This document shows, in pieces, positions 12,524-21,330 of a DNA stretch of 42,863 bases (position 1 is the first letter of the stretch; each line of letters begins with the position of its first letter). Under the pieces are notes generated by a model. That model was not told the DNA's origin. It did not search any database and saw nothing but the letters and a program-made list of their open reading frames with translations. Source of the DNA: Candidatus Kaiserbacteria bacterium (GTDB lineage: Bacteria; Patescibacteriota; Minisyncoccia; Phycocordibacterales; UBA2100); NCBI GenBank assembly GCA_016217965.1, contig JACRFI010000021.1:1-42863 (forward strand), written 5' to 3'. The position numbers were made by a program, and so were the translations under genes.

Positions 12524-15500
12524 TTACGGAGTACACGACGTAACCGTGCCGAATTGGCAGGAACGTACATCGTTGTCCGTGTCTTTCACAAGGTAACCGT
12601 TCGTCCAGTCGGCGGTAGTCGTAGCATGGCTGTTCGCAGAGCGATCAGACCAAACCATGTTCTGCCCCGAGTGGAGCGATGAAGCGGCCACGTTCGTAGT
12701 CGCGCCATCATCTTGCTTGAAGCTGATGGTGAGAGAGTCACCAGAATCAGCCCAACCAGTTACTGTGCCCGCACGAAGTTCATACGTCTTCGTTGTACCT
12801 GCACCGATCTGCTGCGCCTCACCAACTGTGCATGAGGTGTCAGGACAGATGGAGATGACATACGGCGTGTTGGTTGCGTTTGCGGCTGTCGAGTTGACTG
12901 CCACCGCCGAACCTGTCACGTCATACAGTGTCCAGTTGATCAACTGGTCACCTGCATCCATGCCAGAGGTCGACACGTCGAAGGAGATCTCTCTCCAATC
13001 CACCGCGCCTGCGGCATCAGCTGTTACGGTGAAGCGGAAGAGTCCGATACCTGATGCCACCGTGTTGGCTGTGTAGCCAGTCGAGAGGCGAGCGAGTGTC
13101 GGAACTGTCTTCTTCACGTACTTCGTGCCGTAGCCTGACGAGTCGTTAGAGCCGATGTCTGAGGCCGCTGTGGCGTTCAGAGTCGTGTCTGACGAACCCG
13201 CACCATCGATTGCCTTGAAGCCTGTGTCATTCTCAAGTGCGACCGAGATCGCAACACCGGAGCTTGCACCAGACGAAACGGTTGGCGTATCGACATAGAC
13301 GTCGAGGTCAGCCGAGTCGTTCTGCGGCACATAGAAGGTAAGGCCAGTGAACGTTGCCGTCGCGTGCGACTGTGCATCCGCTGAGAGCGCAAGTGCTCGC
13401 GAGACAGTTTGTTCAACTCCAGCCTGATTCTTGTACTTCAGTGTGACATTCGAGACCGAGGTTGCGGAATTTGCCGGAACCTTGACCATAAGCTCTTGCA
13501 CCGTGTACGAGGAGCTTACTGCTGCGAAGTCGAACTTACCAACATGTACGTTGGTAAGACCAGCAACAACGTTCGAATTCACTGGCGTGCCTGGGTCACG
13601 AGTGACCGTCAGCGAGCCCGAGCCGACCGTAATTGTCTGAAGTGTCACCGATGAGAGAGTGACTGTTGACGATGTGACCGCGCCCGTACCAGAACCATCA
13701 ACCGCTGCAATCCATGAGCCAGCATTCGCGCTTGACTTGATGTTTGCGTAGACGTCGATTGTTACTGTTCCAGACTGCACAATCGGAAGATTCACCGAGA
13801 ACGAGTTAGACGTCCCAGGAGCTACCTTCGTTGTGCCGAGCTGCGCGCCAGTATCGCTTCTCTTTAGCATGAGGTCTGTAACTGATGCAGACTCATCCGA
13901 AGAGAGGGTAATGGTGAGTGTGTTCACATTCACGCCTTCCGTTGAACCGGTCGAGATCGTGAATGAACCGAGACGAGCATTATTCGTGCCCGCGACCAAC
14001 GTCTGGTTTCCATAACCAGAGTATTTCGTCAACGTCGCAGTGGACGATGAGATAGTGATCGAGTTACCTTCAACCTCCGAGATGGCAGTGACAGAGTCAC
14101 CTGAATCCATTCCTTCGGTATCTGCAGCAGCGATCGAGAGACCGATGTCTACCGTCGTTGCATCAGCGTAGTTAACGCCTGCTTCGGTCTTCGCGTCGCC
14201 GTAGATCTCGACGATCTCCGTCAAACCTTGGCGAGCGATGAACGAGGAGCCGAATGTGAATTCGGTTCCGTCGTTGTCAGGGTTGGTGTCAGCCGAAATA
14301 TCTTTCGTTGAACCGACCTGGACGCCGTTGAGGAAGACTTTCGCGTTGTCCATACCATCGGCAGCGCCTTGGTCTGACCACAGCTTAAGGGCTTCGACTT
14401 TTACGTTGTCACCCGATGCGCGGAACTCAAAGCGAGCCCAGAGCGCGTTCGTAGCGCCGACTGCAACGTTTGAAGTCGGAGAGTTTGCAGCTTTCACAAC
14501 AGAGAGCGAAGCCGCTCCGATCGAGTTAGCTGCAGCTGCTGAGACTGGGAACGAACCGCCCGCATCCGTAGCAAGGATTGGTTGGTTCAATTCCACGTCA
14601 ACAAGCCGGACGTCAGCCGCGCGGCGGATCTGAACGTCAAACGTCTTGCCGGAGCCACCGACGATGTCAGCGACAACCTTAATCTCGTGAGTCTGCGTCG
14701 AGAGGCTAAGCGGATTCGATGAAAGATCGAATGTCGCCTTTCCTCGTGAGTCGAGCTGGCCAATTGCCGAGCCGACCTGCGTTCCGTCGACATAAAGTTT
14801 CAAGTTCTTGATGTCGTCGTTGTCTGAAGTACCTCGGTTTTCGAAGGTGATCGTTTGAAGCCAAGCGGCATGAGACGAGACCGCCGTAGAGGCCTGGAAT
14901 ACACGGATATCGTTACCCGGGTTTTCTGAACCGCTGGTCGGACCGTTGTACGTGAATGCCACCGTTCCCATCGATGCCGATGAGATCAAGAGGTTCGCGC
15001 CGCTGATCGGAAGTACGACCGACGAATCAAGCGTACCTGAAGAGCCGACTGACACGAGCTGGACGCCCAGAGTCGACCCACCGGTCGAAGCTGTGATGTC
15101 TGCTCGTACAGAGACTGTTACCGAGCCGCCTGCAGGAACTTTGACGATTCCCGCAGTGTCGTTGAACGTGAATGAGCCGCTTGAGATTCCCGCTGCGTCT
15201 GTAAGACGCGTAGCTCCCTGGAACAAATAAACATTTGTCAGAGTGGAATCGCTCGAAGCACCTGTTCGCTTGAAGCCGATGCTCGTGATCGTGATCTCAG
15301 AACCTGTTGGGTTCGAGAACGTAAACTTTGCAAGCTCACCGATAGCCTGGCCCTGGACTAGGGTTTGGTTAGCCGGAGAATCAGACGCAAGCATGACCTT
15401 GAGGCCATTGCCTGTTACTGGTACACCTGGAACGCCTGTTCCTGGTGTGCTTGTGCACATCGAGTTCGCCTTTGCGCGAGTGATAGGACCCCAGTACCCG

Positions 15501-15883
15501 GCCGACGGCGTGATGCCGTTCGCTGCCTGGAACTTAGAGACCGCTGCACGCGTGAGAGAACCGAAGTAGCTCGTTTCGTTGCCCGGAGAACCTGCGCCTG
15601 ACGCAGAGATCTGCGCTCCGTGCGTGTTAAGGAATTGCTGTATCCACATCACTTCTCCGCCTGTGTCACCCATCTGGTGATTACGCGTGAAAGTGTTGCA
15701 GGTCCCTCCGGTAGTAACTGAACCACCAGAAAGGTTAGCAATCTGTGCGAGAAGTGCCTGGACTTGAGCCTGAAGATCCGTGAGCAAGTCTGCTTTCACC
15801 GGAGTGGCGAACGCAAACGAAAGCCCGAGGACGAGGCCGACGCCAACAAACACTGTCGCGATTTGTTTCGTTGTTAAACTCAT
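12524..15883 (-). CDS. S-layer-like surface protein with peptidoglycan-binding domain (1119 aa)
   Basis: A large exported structural protein. The signal peptide is about 1-31. A short amphipathic helix (LLTDLQAQVQALLAQIANL, 33-52) follows. A PG_binding_1-type domain (63-143) contains GDTGGEVMWIQQFLNTHG and YWGPITRAKANSMC, with two Cys that may form a disulfide. The remaining 970 residues are Thr/Ser/Val/Ala/Gly-rich beta-sandwich-like repeats, each with an NVTLYxxGTxVG-like strand pair and an EIxxIYGDAKT- or TVSVRADI-like strand. It has no catalytic motif. I infer the main cell-surface layer protein, held to the wall by its N-terminus. Tandem terminators downstream and a long structured upstream region fit high expression. 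Confidence 0.8.
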   Translation of the reverse strand: MSLTTKQIATVFVGVGLVLGLSFAFATPVKADLLTDLQAQVQALLAQIANLSGGSVTTGGTCNTFTRNHQMGDTGGEVMWIQQFLNTHGAQISASGAGSPGNETSYFGSLTRAAVSKFQAANGITPSAGYWGPITRAKANSMCTSTPGTGVPGVPVTGNGLKVMLASDSPANQTLVQGQAIGELAKFTFSNPTGSEITITSIGFKRTGASSDSTLTNVYLFQGATRLTDAAGISSGSFTFNDTAGIVKVPAGGSVTVSVRADITASTGGSTLGVQLVSVGSSGTLDSSVVLPISGANLLISSASMGTVAFTYNGPTSGSENPGNDIRVFQASTAVSSHAAWLQTITFENRGTSDNDDIKNLKLYVDGTQVGSAIGQLDSRGKATFDLSSNPLSLSTQTHEIKVVADIVGGSGKTFDVQIRRAADVRLVDVELNQPILATDAGGSFPVSAAAANSIGAASLSVVKAANSPTSNVAVGATNALWARFEFRASGDNVKVEALKLWSDQGAADGMDNAKVFLNGVQVGSTKDISADTNPDNDGTEFTFGSSFIARQGLTEIVEIYGDAKTEAGVNYADATTVDIGLSIAAADTEGMDSGDSVTAISEVEGNSITISSSTATLTKYSGYGNQTLVAGTNNARLGSFTISTGSTEGVNVNTLTITLSSDESASVTDLMLKRSDTGAQLGTTKVAPGTSNSFSVNLPIVQSGTVTIDVYANIKSSANAGSWIAAVDGSGTGAVTSSTVTLSSVTLQTITVGSGSLTVTRDPGTPVNSNVVAGLTNVHVGKFDFAAVSSSYTVQELMVKVPANSATSVSNVTLKYKNQAGVEQTVSRALALSADAQSHATATFTGLTFYVPQNDSADLDVYVDTPTVSSGASSGVAISVALENDTGFKAIDGAGSSDTTLNATAASDIGSNDSSGYGTKYVKKTVPTLARLSTGYTANTVASGIGLFRFTVTADAAGAVDWREISFDVSTSGMDAGDQLINWTLYDVTGSAVAVNSTAANATNTPYVISICPDTSCTVGEAQQIGAGTTKTYELRAGTVTGWADSGDSLTISFKQDDGATTNVAASSLHSGQNMVWSDRSANSHATTTADWTNGYLVKDTDNDVRSCQFGTVTSCTP

Positions 15884-15902
15884 ATTTTATTTTGACCTTT
15901 GA

Positions 15903-15933
15903 GCCTTACTTCCCGTATACACGGAAGCAAGGC
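15903..15933 (-). promoter_or_regulatory. Hairpin in the S-layer-like gene leader
   Basis: The stem is GCCTT/AAGGC plus CTTCC/GGAAG with one unpaired base on each side and a 9-nt loop, 20 nt upstream of the ATG at 15883. It would stabilise the 5' end of an abundant mRNA. The start itself has only a weak AAAGG. Confidence 0.5.
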
Positions 15934-16201
15934 CGCATGCGCGACCCTTTCGACGAGGTTCGCTGCACGCTTTGTGTGTTCCCATCCATCTTAAGTAAGG
16001 AGGGAAACTAATAATTTCGGGGTTGCCCCCATTTGCTATCCCTGGCCATTTAATAAATTAAGCCAAGGGGTAGCAGCAAGAATGAAAGTTCGTTCAGTCG
16101 CTCAGACATATCTGGACATTGCTTCCGTTTCGGGTACAGGGTGCTCTATGCGTCTTTGTATTGTGACGCATCACACGCTGGTTTTCTTTCACACAATTCA
16201 T

Positions 16202-16237
16202 GAACGTGGCATGTACCCACGTTCTCTTTTTTCTTTT
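16202..16237 (+). terminator. Plus-strand intrinsic terminator with no gene before it
   Basis: GAACGTGG (16202-16209), a 7-nt loop, CCACGTTC (16217-16224), then TCTTTTTTCTTTT. The U tract is only on the plus strand, while both flanking genes are on the minus strand. This suggests a small plus-strand transcript ending here. Confidence 0.7.
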
Positions 16238-16520
16238 CCCTATATTTCCTGTCAAAGATCACCACAGCGGCACACTATGCCCCAGCTGCGAAACGCCAAC
16301 CCGCCTTGAGGGGCCAGCATTGCGCCATTATATATGAGTAGGTCTTCACGATTTGAACGTGAGCGTACCTCTTTGTGGATAACTAGAGGATATTCCACTG
16401 AGGTTTCCCGACTTCGAGAGGACCACTAGTTACGAAGGGACAATATCGTCGCAGGACACCGAAGTCAATAAAGGGCAGAATTGCGGCACATAGGCCCAAA
16501 TTGGCAAGAATCTCAGAAAT

Positions 16521-17345
16521 CTAACGGGTGACGCTGTACCGACTCCACCGCTTAGCACCCGACTTGAACACCTTTCCCGTCGCAACGAGCGCAACAAGTT
16601 CTCGTTGTATCATCTTCTCGCTATATTCCGGCAAATTTGAAGCTATATCCTTGATACCGAGATTCCCGCCGGAACGTAAGATGTCTAGGATACGCTCCCC
16701 CCTCATGCCCAACGTGTCAGAGGATGCACGGGTGTCCTTTATAGGTCTGTCCTTTATAACTGCTCCCTTCTTGGGCGCGCGGTGTTTCCTAGAGCGCCGC
16801 TCGAGAACTAATGTTTCCTCCGTTAGGATCATGCGCCGCGGCATCAAGTCTTCCCGAGACAAGTCTATACTTTCTGAAAGCGACGAGCGTTGAGATGTAA
16901 GAAGCAGCGCCCCAAGCTCATCGAGAGCATCTACAACAGTTTGAGTATTTTGGAGCGATACAAAACCAGACACGCCAAGAAGACGAGTCATGGAAATGAG
17001 TTTGCGCACAGACCCCTGAGCTTGCTTAAATACTTCCGAGCCGGGTGCGCGGAGCTCGTCCTTTAAGAGAAGTGCGACAGCGAGGAGGTTCATGCTTTCC
17101 TCACGGACATGCGAGCGGACGGGCTCACTGGAAGGTAGGTGAGCGGTGAGCAAATGGACAGCGGCCGCGATTCGCTCTGCACGCCTGTACACGTGGTCTC
17201 CTGACACGTTGTGTCCGAAAGGATTTGTCCGTAATTCGCCCCCAAGAAAGAGATTTATGTCCGTTTTAGAACTGTCCTTTTGCACTGACTCTTCTCTGCT
17301 ATCTGTCCGTATTATTTCCTTTTGTCCATCATCTCGATCCGGCAT
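16521..17345 (-). CDS. Winged-helix-like protein of unknown function (274 aa)
   Basis: The start is ATG at 17345 (MPDRDDGQKE), chosen because a good promoter (TTGGAC, 16 bp, TATACT) ends 9 nt before it; the frame itself extends further upstream. The middle (about 55-165) is an all-helical region (ERIAAAVHLLTAHLPS, ESMNLLAVALLLKDEL). A basic linker (LERRSRKHRAPKKG) leads to a C-terminal winged helix-turn-helix (about 212-274: ERILDILRSGG, SEKMIQRELVALVATGKV). It therefore probably binds DNA. It is divergent from ftsK across a structured inverted repeat, so it could regulate either gene, but nothing in the sequence proves that. Confidence 0.65.
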   Translation of the reverse strand: MPDRDDGQKEIIRTDSREESVQKDSSKTDINLFLGGELRTNPFGHNVSGDHVYRRAERIAAAVHLLTAHLPSSEPVRSHVREESMNLLAVALLLKDELRAPGSEVFKQAQGSVRKLISMTRLLGVSGFVSLQNTQTVVDALDELGALLLTSQRSSLSESIDLSREDLMPRRMILTEETLVLERRSRKHRAPKKGAVIKDRPIKDTRASSDTLGMRGERILDILRSGGNLGIKDIASNLPEYSEKMIQRELVALVATGKVFKSGAKRWSRYSVTR

Positions 17346-17354
17346 GCAAAAAAT

Positions 17355-17382
17355 AGTATACCCGGCATGATATTCTGTCCAA
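17355..17382 (-). promoter_or_regulatory. Leaderless promoter of the winged-helix gene
   Basis: On the minus strand the -35 is TTGGAC (17382-17377), the spacer is 16 bp and the -10 is TATACT (17360-17355), followed by 9 nt and ATG. It is one of the best two-box promoters in the window. Confidence 0.7.
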
Positions 17383-17444
17383 AAGAAACGCGTGTTCCTT
17401 CGCATCAGCGCAGTTACGCTTCCGCATGTCAAGGTTCCCGCTCC

Positions 17445-17538
17445 GAGACACCTTCCCCGCCGTCGCTATCTGGCGCTGTTGCGCCAGCGCTCGGTCTCGG
17501 CCCCGTCGGGCCTGCGAAGACGGCGAGGAAGGTGTCTC
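17445..17538. repeat. Structured inverted-repeat element, three-way junction
   Basis: A 20-nt arm (17445-17464, GAGACACCTTCC...) pairs with 17519-17538 with one mismatch, which becomes a G-U pair in minus-strand RNA. Inside are two further hairpins: TGGCGC/GCGCCA (17471-17476 with 17481-17486, TGTT loop) and GGCCC/GGGCC (17499-17503 with 17508-17512). The whole element, 94 bp, lies between divergent promoters. Confidence 0.75.
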
Positions 17539-17569
17539 CTCGCTCCCAGTGTATAAAGGAGGGGCGTGC

Positions 17570-17575
17570 TATCAT
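17570..17575 (+). promoter_or_regulatory. Possible leaderless promoter of ftsK
   Basis: TATCAT is followed by 6 nt and ATG at 17582. No -35 match is visible. A strong AAAGGAGGGG lies at 17555-17564 but is 17 nt from the ATG, too far for a normal Shine-Dalgarno. Confidence 0.45.
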
Positions 17576-17581
17576 TTCGCA

Positions 17582-19795
17582 ATGGCTCGAAACGGAGGCT
17601 CAAAAAAGAATTCTCGAAAACGCATTGAGAAAGATGAAGCTGAATATAAGCCCTCTATTAGCTCTGAGGCGATGCGGGGTGTTGGGGCTGTTCTCCTCAT
17701 TGCCTTAGCGGTATTCCTGGTTCTTGCCGCTTTTGACATTGGTGGCTCTGTCGGAGAGACCTTGTTTGCCTCCCTTACCTGGCTTCTTGGGATCGGATAT
17801 ATGCTCTTTCCCCTGTCGCTCCTTATCCTCGCGATAGCGCTTCTTCGATCGTTCGAGAAACACTTTGGTATCGTGCAAATAGGGAGCGTCGTTGTGTTCC
17901 TGCTCTCGGGGCTCGGACTCATCAATATCGCATTTCCAGGAAAAAGCGGACTTCTAGGAAGCGCGATTTCTAAGCCTCTTATCGCAACAGTTGATACAGC
18001 GGCGGCAGTGGTATTTTTGACCGCATTCATTGTCGCGACCCTCATAGTCACATTTGACGTCCACCTCGGAGCGATGCTCATGCGGCTCCGAGAGCTACTG
18101 CGTTCGCCAAGTGAAGACGAGGGGATCGAAACTGACGAGGACGTCGCTATCGCCGAGATGGAGGACGTCGGAGAAGAAGAGGCAATAGAGGAAGAGTCAC
18201 ACGATGAAGCGGTTCCAGAAGCACCTCAGCCGCGCATTGAACGCGCGGTGGATGAGGGCACTCAAGATGGATTTCCCATAATTACAGCAACAGCATCGGA
18301 ATATGTTGCGCCGCCACTTTCGCTCCTCGGGAAAAATAAAGGGAAACCTGAGGTCGGAGACGTTAAGGCGAACATGAATATCATCAAGCGCACGCTGCAA
18401 AATTTTGGCATCCAGGTAGAAATGGATGAAGTAGCCATCGGCCCCACCGTCACCCGCTATGCAATGAAACCAGCCGAAGGAGTACGCCTCTCGAAAATAA
18501 TCGCGCTGCAGTCCAATCTCGAACTCGCGCTTGCCGCCTCCCCTGTCCGCATCGAAGCTCCTATTCCTGGGAAATCGCTCGTCGGCATTGAAGTCCCAAA
18601 TATTTCAAGGACCACGCTCGGGCTCGCCCCTCTCCTCGCCGACCCGCAATTTGCAGAATCGGGGAAACCGCTTCTCATTGCGCTCGGCCGAAGCATCTCT
18701 GGGCATGCACATTTTGCAGACTTAGCCCGAATGCCGCACATGCTCGTAGCGGGAGCCACAGGTGCCGGAAAATCCGTTGCCATCCACGACTTCATCATCT
18801 CTCTTCTCTACAGATGCGGACCAGAACGCCTCAGATTTATTATGGTCGACCCAAAAAGAGTAGAGCTGACCGTATACAATTCGATCCCTCACCTCTTCAC
18901 GCCGGTCATTACTGACGCAAAGAAAGCGATCCTCGCCATCAAGTGGCTCGCAAAAGAAATGGACAGGCGATACAACATCCTGGAAACCGAAAAAGTGCGC
19001 GACATCATGTCCTACCATGAGAATATCGTCGCTCCCGCTCTTGAGAAGGCTACTGGGAAGGAAGACGAATCTCCGCTTCCGGAAGCAATGCCGTATATCG
19101 TCGTTATCATCGACGAACTTGCGGATATTATGTCAACATATCCGCGGGAACTCGAATCGGGAATAGTGCGTCTTGCGCAGATGAGCCGGGCCGTCGGCAT
19201 CCATCTCGTGCTCTCGACACAGCGTCCGAGCGTCAAGGTCATTACCGGACTCATAAAAGCAAACATCCCCGCGCGCGTGGCTCTCCAGGTCGCATCCCAG
19301 ATAGACTCGCGCACTATTCTCGACGCAGGAGGTGCGGAGAAACTCCTCGGTGCAGGCGACATGCTTTTTATATCTGGCGAAATGTCTAAACCGGTACGCC
19401 TTCAGGCGCCCTACACATCAGAAGCGGAAGTGAAAAGAGTCGTTGCGCACATCGCGCGCACGAATGAAGGCATGATGCCGAGCGAGATTGACTTCACCGA
19501 AAAGGGCGAGGCTGGCGGGATGGATCCGATATTTGCGTCTATGTCCGACGATGACCAGGACGACCTCTATCCTGAGGCGAAAAAAGCAGTGCTTGAGGCC
19601 GGAAAAGCGTCGACATCGTACCTCCAGCGTAAACTAGGCGTCGGCTATGCACGCGCAGCACGTCTCATTGATACCCTAGAGGAGCGCGGTGTGATTGGCC
19701 CAGGAGAGGGCGCGAAGCCACGAGAAGTCATCGGCGCCGGAAATGCGGATGAACTCGCGGCAGAGCCGGCGGAAAGCGAAGAGGAAAAAGTATGA
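17582..19795 (+). CDS. ftsK: DNA translocase FtsK
   Basis: FtsK/SpoIIIE family motor that pumps chromosomal DNA at the division septum. I place the start at ATG 17582 (737 aa, MARNGGSKKNSRKR); the open frame reaches 17426 but the extra residues derive from the inverted-repeat element. Four membrane segments lie within about 30-165. An acidic linker (180-240) leads to the alpha/beta motor with Walker A GATGAGKSVA (about 391-400) and Walker B YIVVIIDELADI (about 504-515). The C-terminal gamma winged helix (TSYLQRKLGVGYARAARLID) reads orienting sites in other FtsKs. The protein is short, with four rather than many membrane passes. Downstream are an anchored protein and recA on the same strand. 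Confidence 0.93.
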   Translation: MARNGGSKKNSRKRIEKDEAEYKPSISSEAMRGVGAVLLIALAVFLVLAAFDIGGSVGETLFASLTWLLGIGYMLFPLSLLILAIALLRSFEKHFGIVQIGSVVVFLLSGLGLINIAFPGKSGLLGSAISKPLIATVDTAAAVVFLTAFIVATLIVTFDVHLGAMLMRLRELLRSPSEDEGIETDEDVAIAEMEDVGEEEAIEEESHDEAVPEAPQPRIERAVDEGTQDGFPIITATASEYVAPPLSLLGKNKGKPEVGDVKANMNIIKRTLQNFGIQVEMDEVAIGPTVTRYAMKPAEGVRLSKIIALQSNLELALAASPVRIEAPIPGKSLVGIEVPNISRTTLGLAPLLADPQFAESGKPLLIALGRSISGHAHFADLARMPHMLVAGATGAGKSVAIHDFIISLLYRCGPERLRFIMVDPKRVELTVYNSIPHLFTPVITDAKKAILAIKWLAKEMDRRYNILETEKVRDIMSYHENIVAPALEKATGKEDESPLPEAMPYIVVIIDELADIMSTYPRELESGIVRLAQMSRAVGIHLVLSTQRPSVKVITGLIKANIPARVALQVASQIDSRTILDAGGAEKLLGAGDMLFISGEMSKPVRLQAPYTSEAEVKRVVAHIARTNEGMMPSEIDFTEKGEAGGMDPIFASMSDDDQDDLYPEAKKAVLEAGKASTSYLQRKLGVGYARAARLIDTLEERGVIGPGEGAKPREVIGAGNADELAAEPAESEEEKV

Positions 19796-19804
19796 TTGTA
19801 TTTT

Positions 19805-19832
19805 GCTACCAGCGACGAGCCACAAGCTGCTA
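19805..19832 (+). repeat. Dispersed leader repeat, copy 2
   Basis: GCTACCAGCGACGAGCCACA followed by AGCTG, 6 nt before the ATG at 19836. It matches copy 1 at 12264-12297 in sequence, orientation and distance to the start codon of a gene with an N-terminal membrane anchor. Confidence 0.6.
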
Positions 19833-19835
19833 GCT

Positions 19836-20240
19836 ATGTTGCCGTATCGAGACAGCCGGGTCATAAAAATAACACTCGCGGTTTTCTTTGCGCTTCTTCT
19901 TGGCTACGCATATTACGAAGCGCGTGCCATGCTCTATGGCCCCCGCATTACTGTCCCAACAGAAACAATCGTTGTACACGAGCCATTCACGGTCATTCAG
20001 GGACGAGCCGAGCACATTTCAGAACTTCGGATGAATGGCGCGGCGATATCGGTAACAGAAGACGGGTATTTTGAAGAACCTCACCTACTCACCCCAGGGG
20101 AAAACCGCATCATCTTGGATGCTACAGACCGATTCGGCAGGACAGAGCAAGAGATCATTGAGATACTCTACGTCCCGGACGAGTCGCAACCGCTAGTCGA
20201 AGAAATCTCGTCCACACGGGAAGTGGCACCGGAAGATTGA
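19836..20240 (+). CDS. Membrane-anchored protein with Ig/carboxypeptidase-like domain (134 aa)
   Basis: ATG at 19836 gives 134 aa; an in-frame ATG at 19695 lies inside ftsK and would add a non-coding-like, basic segment, so I reject it. One membrane segment ([17 protein letters not shown], about 10-26) is followed by an outside beta-sandwich of about 80 residues: [33 protein letters not shown], then [19 protein letters not shown]. That order of strands is typical of Ig-like domains that decorate bacterial surface proteins. An acidic tail ends the protein. It sits between ftsK and recA on the same strand; a role at the septum is a guess from position only. Confidence 0.65.
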   Translation: MLPYRDSRVIKITLAVFFALLLGYAYYEARAMLYGPRITVPTETIVVHEPFTVIQGRAEHISELRMNGAAISVTEDGYFEEPHLLTPGENRIILDATDRFGRTEQEIIEILYVPDESQPLVEEISSTREVAPED

Positions 20241-20245
20241 CGCGC

Positions 20246-20251
20246 TATACT
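20246..20251 (+). promoter_or_regulatory. Leaderless promoter of recA
   Basis: TATACT is followed by 8 nt and ATG at 20260. A 4/6 -35 (GTGGCA) lies 17 bp upstream. I see no LexA-type operator. Confidence 0.65.
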
Positions 20252-20259
20252 GCCACCAT

Positions 20260-21330
20260 ATGAAATTCGGTAAAAAAGAGAAAGCTCCTCCGAAACAAAC
20301 AGGCACCGGAACAGACAAGGACATCGAGCGCGCGATATCAGACATCAAAACAAAATTCGGCGATGAGGCCATAATGATGCTCGGCGCACAGCCGAAAGTG
20401 GATGTGAACGCCATCCCGACTGGCTCAATCGGTGTGGACTGGGCGCTAGGGATAGGTGGACTCCCGCGCGGACGCATCATCGAGATCTTCGGGCCAGAAT
20501 CGTCAGGCAAAACGACGCTCTCGCTTCACGTCATCGCTGAGGCGCAAAAAAAAGGTGGCGTATGCGCGGTCGTAGACGCAGAACATGCGCTTGATCCCGA
20601 ATATGCGAAAAAACTCGGCGTGAAGATCGAGGATCTCTTGGTTTCCCAACCGGATACAGGCGAACAAGCGTTGGAAATCGTGGAATCGCTCGTCCGGAGT
20701 GGAAAGATAGATGTGATCGTCGTTGACTCTGTCGCCGCGCTCACTCCGAAAGATGAAATTGAAGGAGACATGGGCGCGCAACATGTGGGAAAGCAGGCGC
20801 GCCTTATGTCGCAGGCGCTCCGCAAACTAACCGCGATCGTATCGAAGACCAAGACAGTTATTATCTTTATCAATCAAATACGCATGCAGATCGGCGTGAT
20901 GTTCGGAAATCCTGAGACGACCCCTGGGGGCAAGGCGCTCAAGTTCTATACATCCGTGCGCATCGATATACGCCGTATCGCGCAGATAAAAAAGGGCGAA
21001 GAAGTGATGGGCGGCAGGCACCGAGTGAAGATAGTAAAAAATAAAGTCGCCGCTCCTTTCAGACAGACGGAATTCGACATGCTCTATGGCGAAGGCATCT
21101 CAAGAGAAGGCGAAGCGCTCGCGCTTGGAGAAAAATTAGGGATTGTAGAGAAAGCCGGGACTGGTGCATATTCCTTTGGTGAACACAAAATGGGCCGAGG
21201 GTATGATGCGGCACGCACGTTCCTCCGAGAAAACAAGCCGATTCTGAATCAAATCATCAAAGACATCAAGAGAAATCTTGAGAGCGGAGGCGCGCCAGCA
21301 AAAAGCAAGGGAGAAAGTGACACTGACTAA
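20260..21330 (+). CDS. recA: Recombinase RecA
   Basis: ATP-dependent strand-exchange protein of homologous recombination and repair. At 356 aa it is of usual length. Walker A is GPESSGKTT (78-86). The adenine/Walker B region is [18 protein letters not shown]. Loop L2 contains [20 protein letters not shown], in which the MQIGVMFGN stretch is slightly different from the E. coli version. The C-terminal domain is short and ends in an unstructured acidic/Ser tail. Its stop overlaps the convergent GNAT gene by 4 nt (21327-21330). It has its own TATACT promoter 8 nt before the ATG. Confidence 0.96.
   Translation: MKFGKKEKAPPKQTGTGTDKDIERAISDIKTKFGDEAIMMLGAQPKVDVNAIPTGSIGVDWALGIGGLPRGRIIEIFGPESSGKTTLSLHVIAEAQKKGGVCAVVDAEHALDPEYAKKLGVKIEDLLVSQPDTGEQALEIVESLVRSGKIDVIVVDSVAALTPKDEIEGDMGAQHVGKQARLMSQALRKLTAIVSKTKTVIIFINQIRMQIGVMFGNPETTPGGKALKFYTSVRIDIRRIAQIKKGEEVMGGRHRVKIVKNKVAAPFRQTEFDMLYGEGISREGEALALGEKLGIVEKAGTGAYSFGEHKMGRGYDAARTFLRENKPILNQIIKDIKRNLESGGAPAKSKGESDTD

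Larger units (their letters stand above)
15884..16520. other. 637-nt gene-free region with several hairpins
   Basis: No convincing coding sequence is present; a 75-codon plus-strand frame from 16082 looks non-coding. Hairpins occur at 15903-15933 (GCCTT/AAGGC and CTTCC/GGAAG), 16035-16074 (12-bp stem with one bulge and a 15-nt AT-rich loop), 16148-16171 (7 bp) and 16202-16224 (8 bp). One TGTGGATAA DnaA-box-like site lies at 16374-16382. The region may be the structured 5' leader and promoter of the S-layer-like gene, or may contain a small RNA on the plus strand ending at 16237. Confidence 0.55.

Noticed and set aside
16082-16309. 75-codon plus-strand frame in the gene-free region
   Set aside because: It has no Shine-Dalgarno, runs through the terminator hairpin at 16202-16237, has low-quality composition, and its start sits in a structured segment.
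16310-16400. Minus-strand T-arm-like hairpin (TCACG, loop TTCAAAT, CGTGA) as a tRNA
   Set aside because: No acceptor stem, D arm or anticodon arm could be built around it; retained only as one of the local hairpins.
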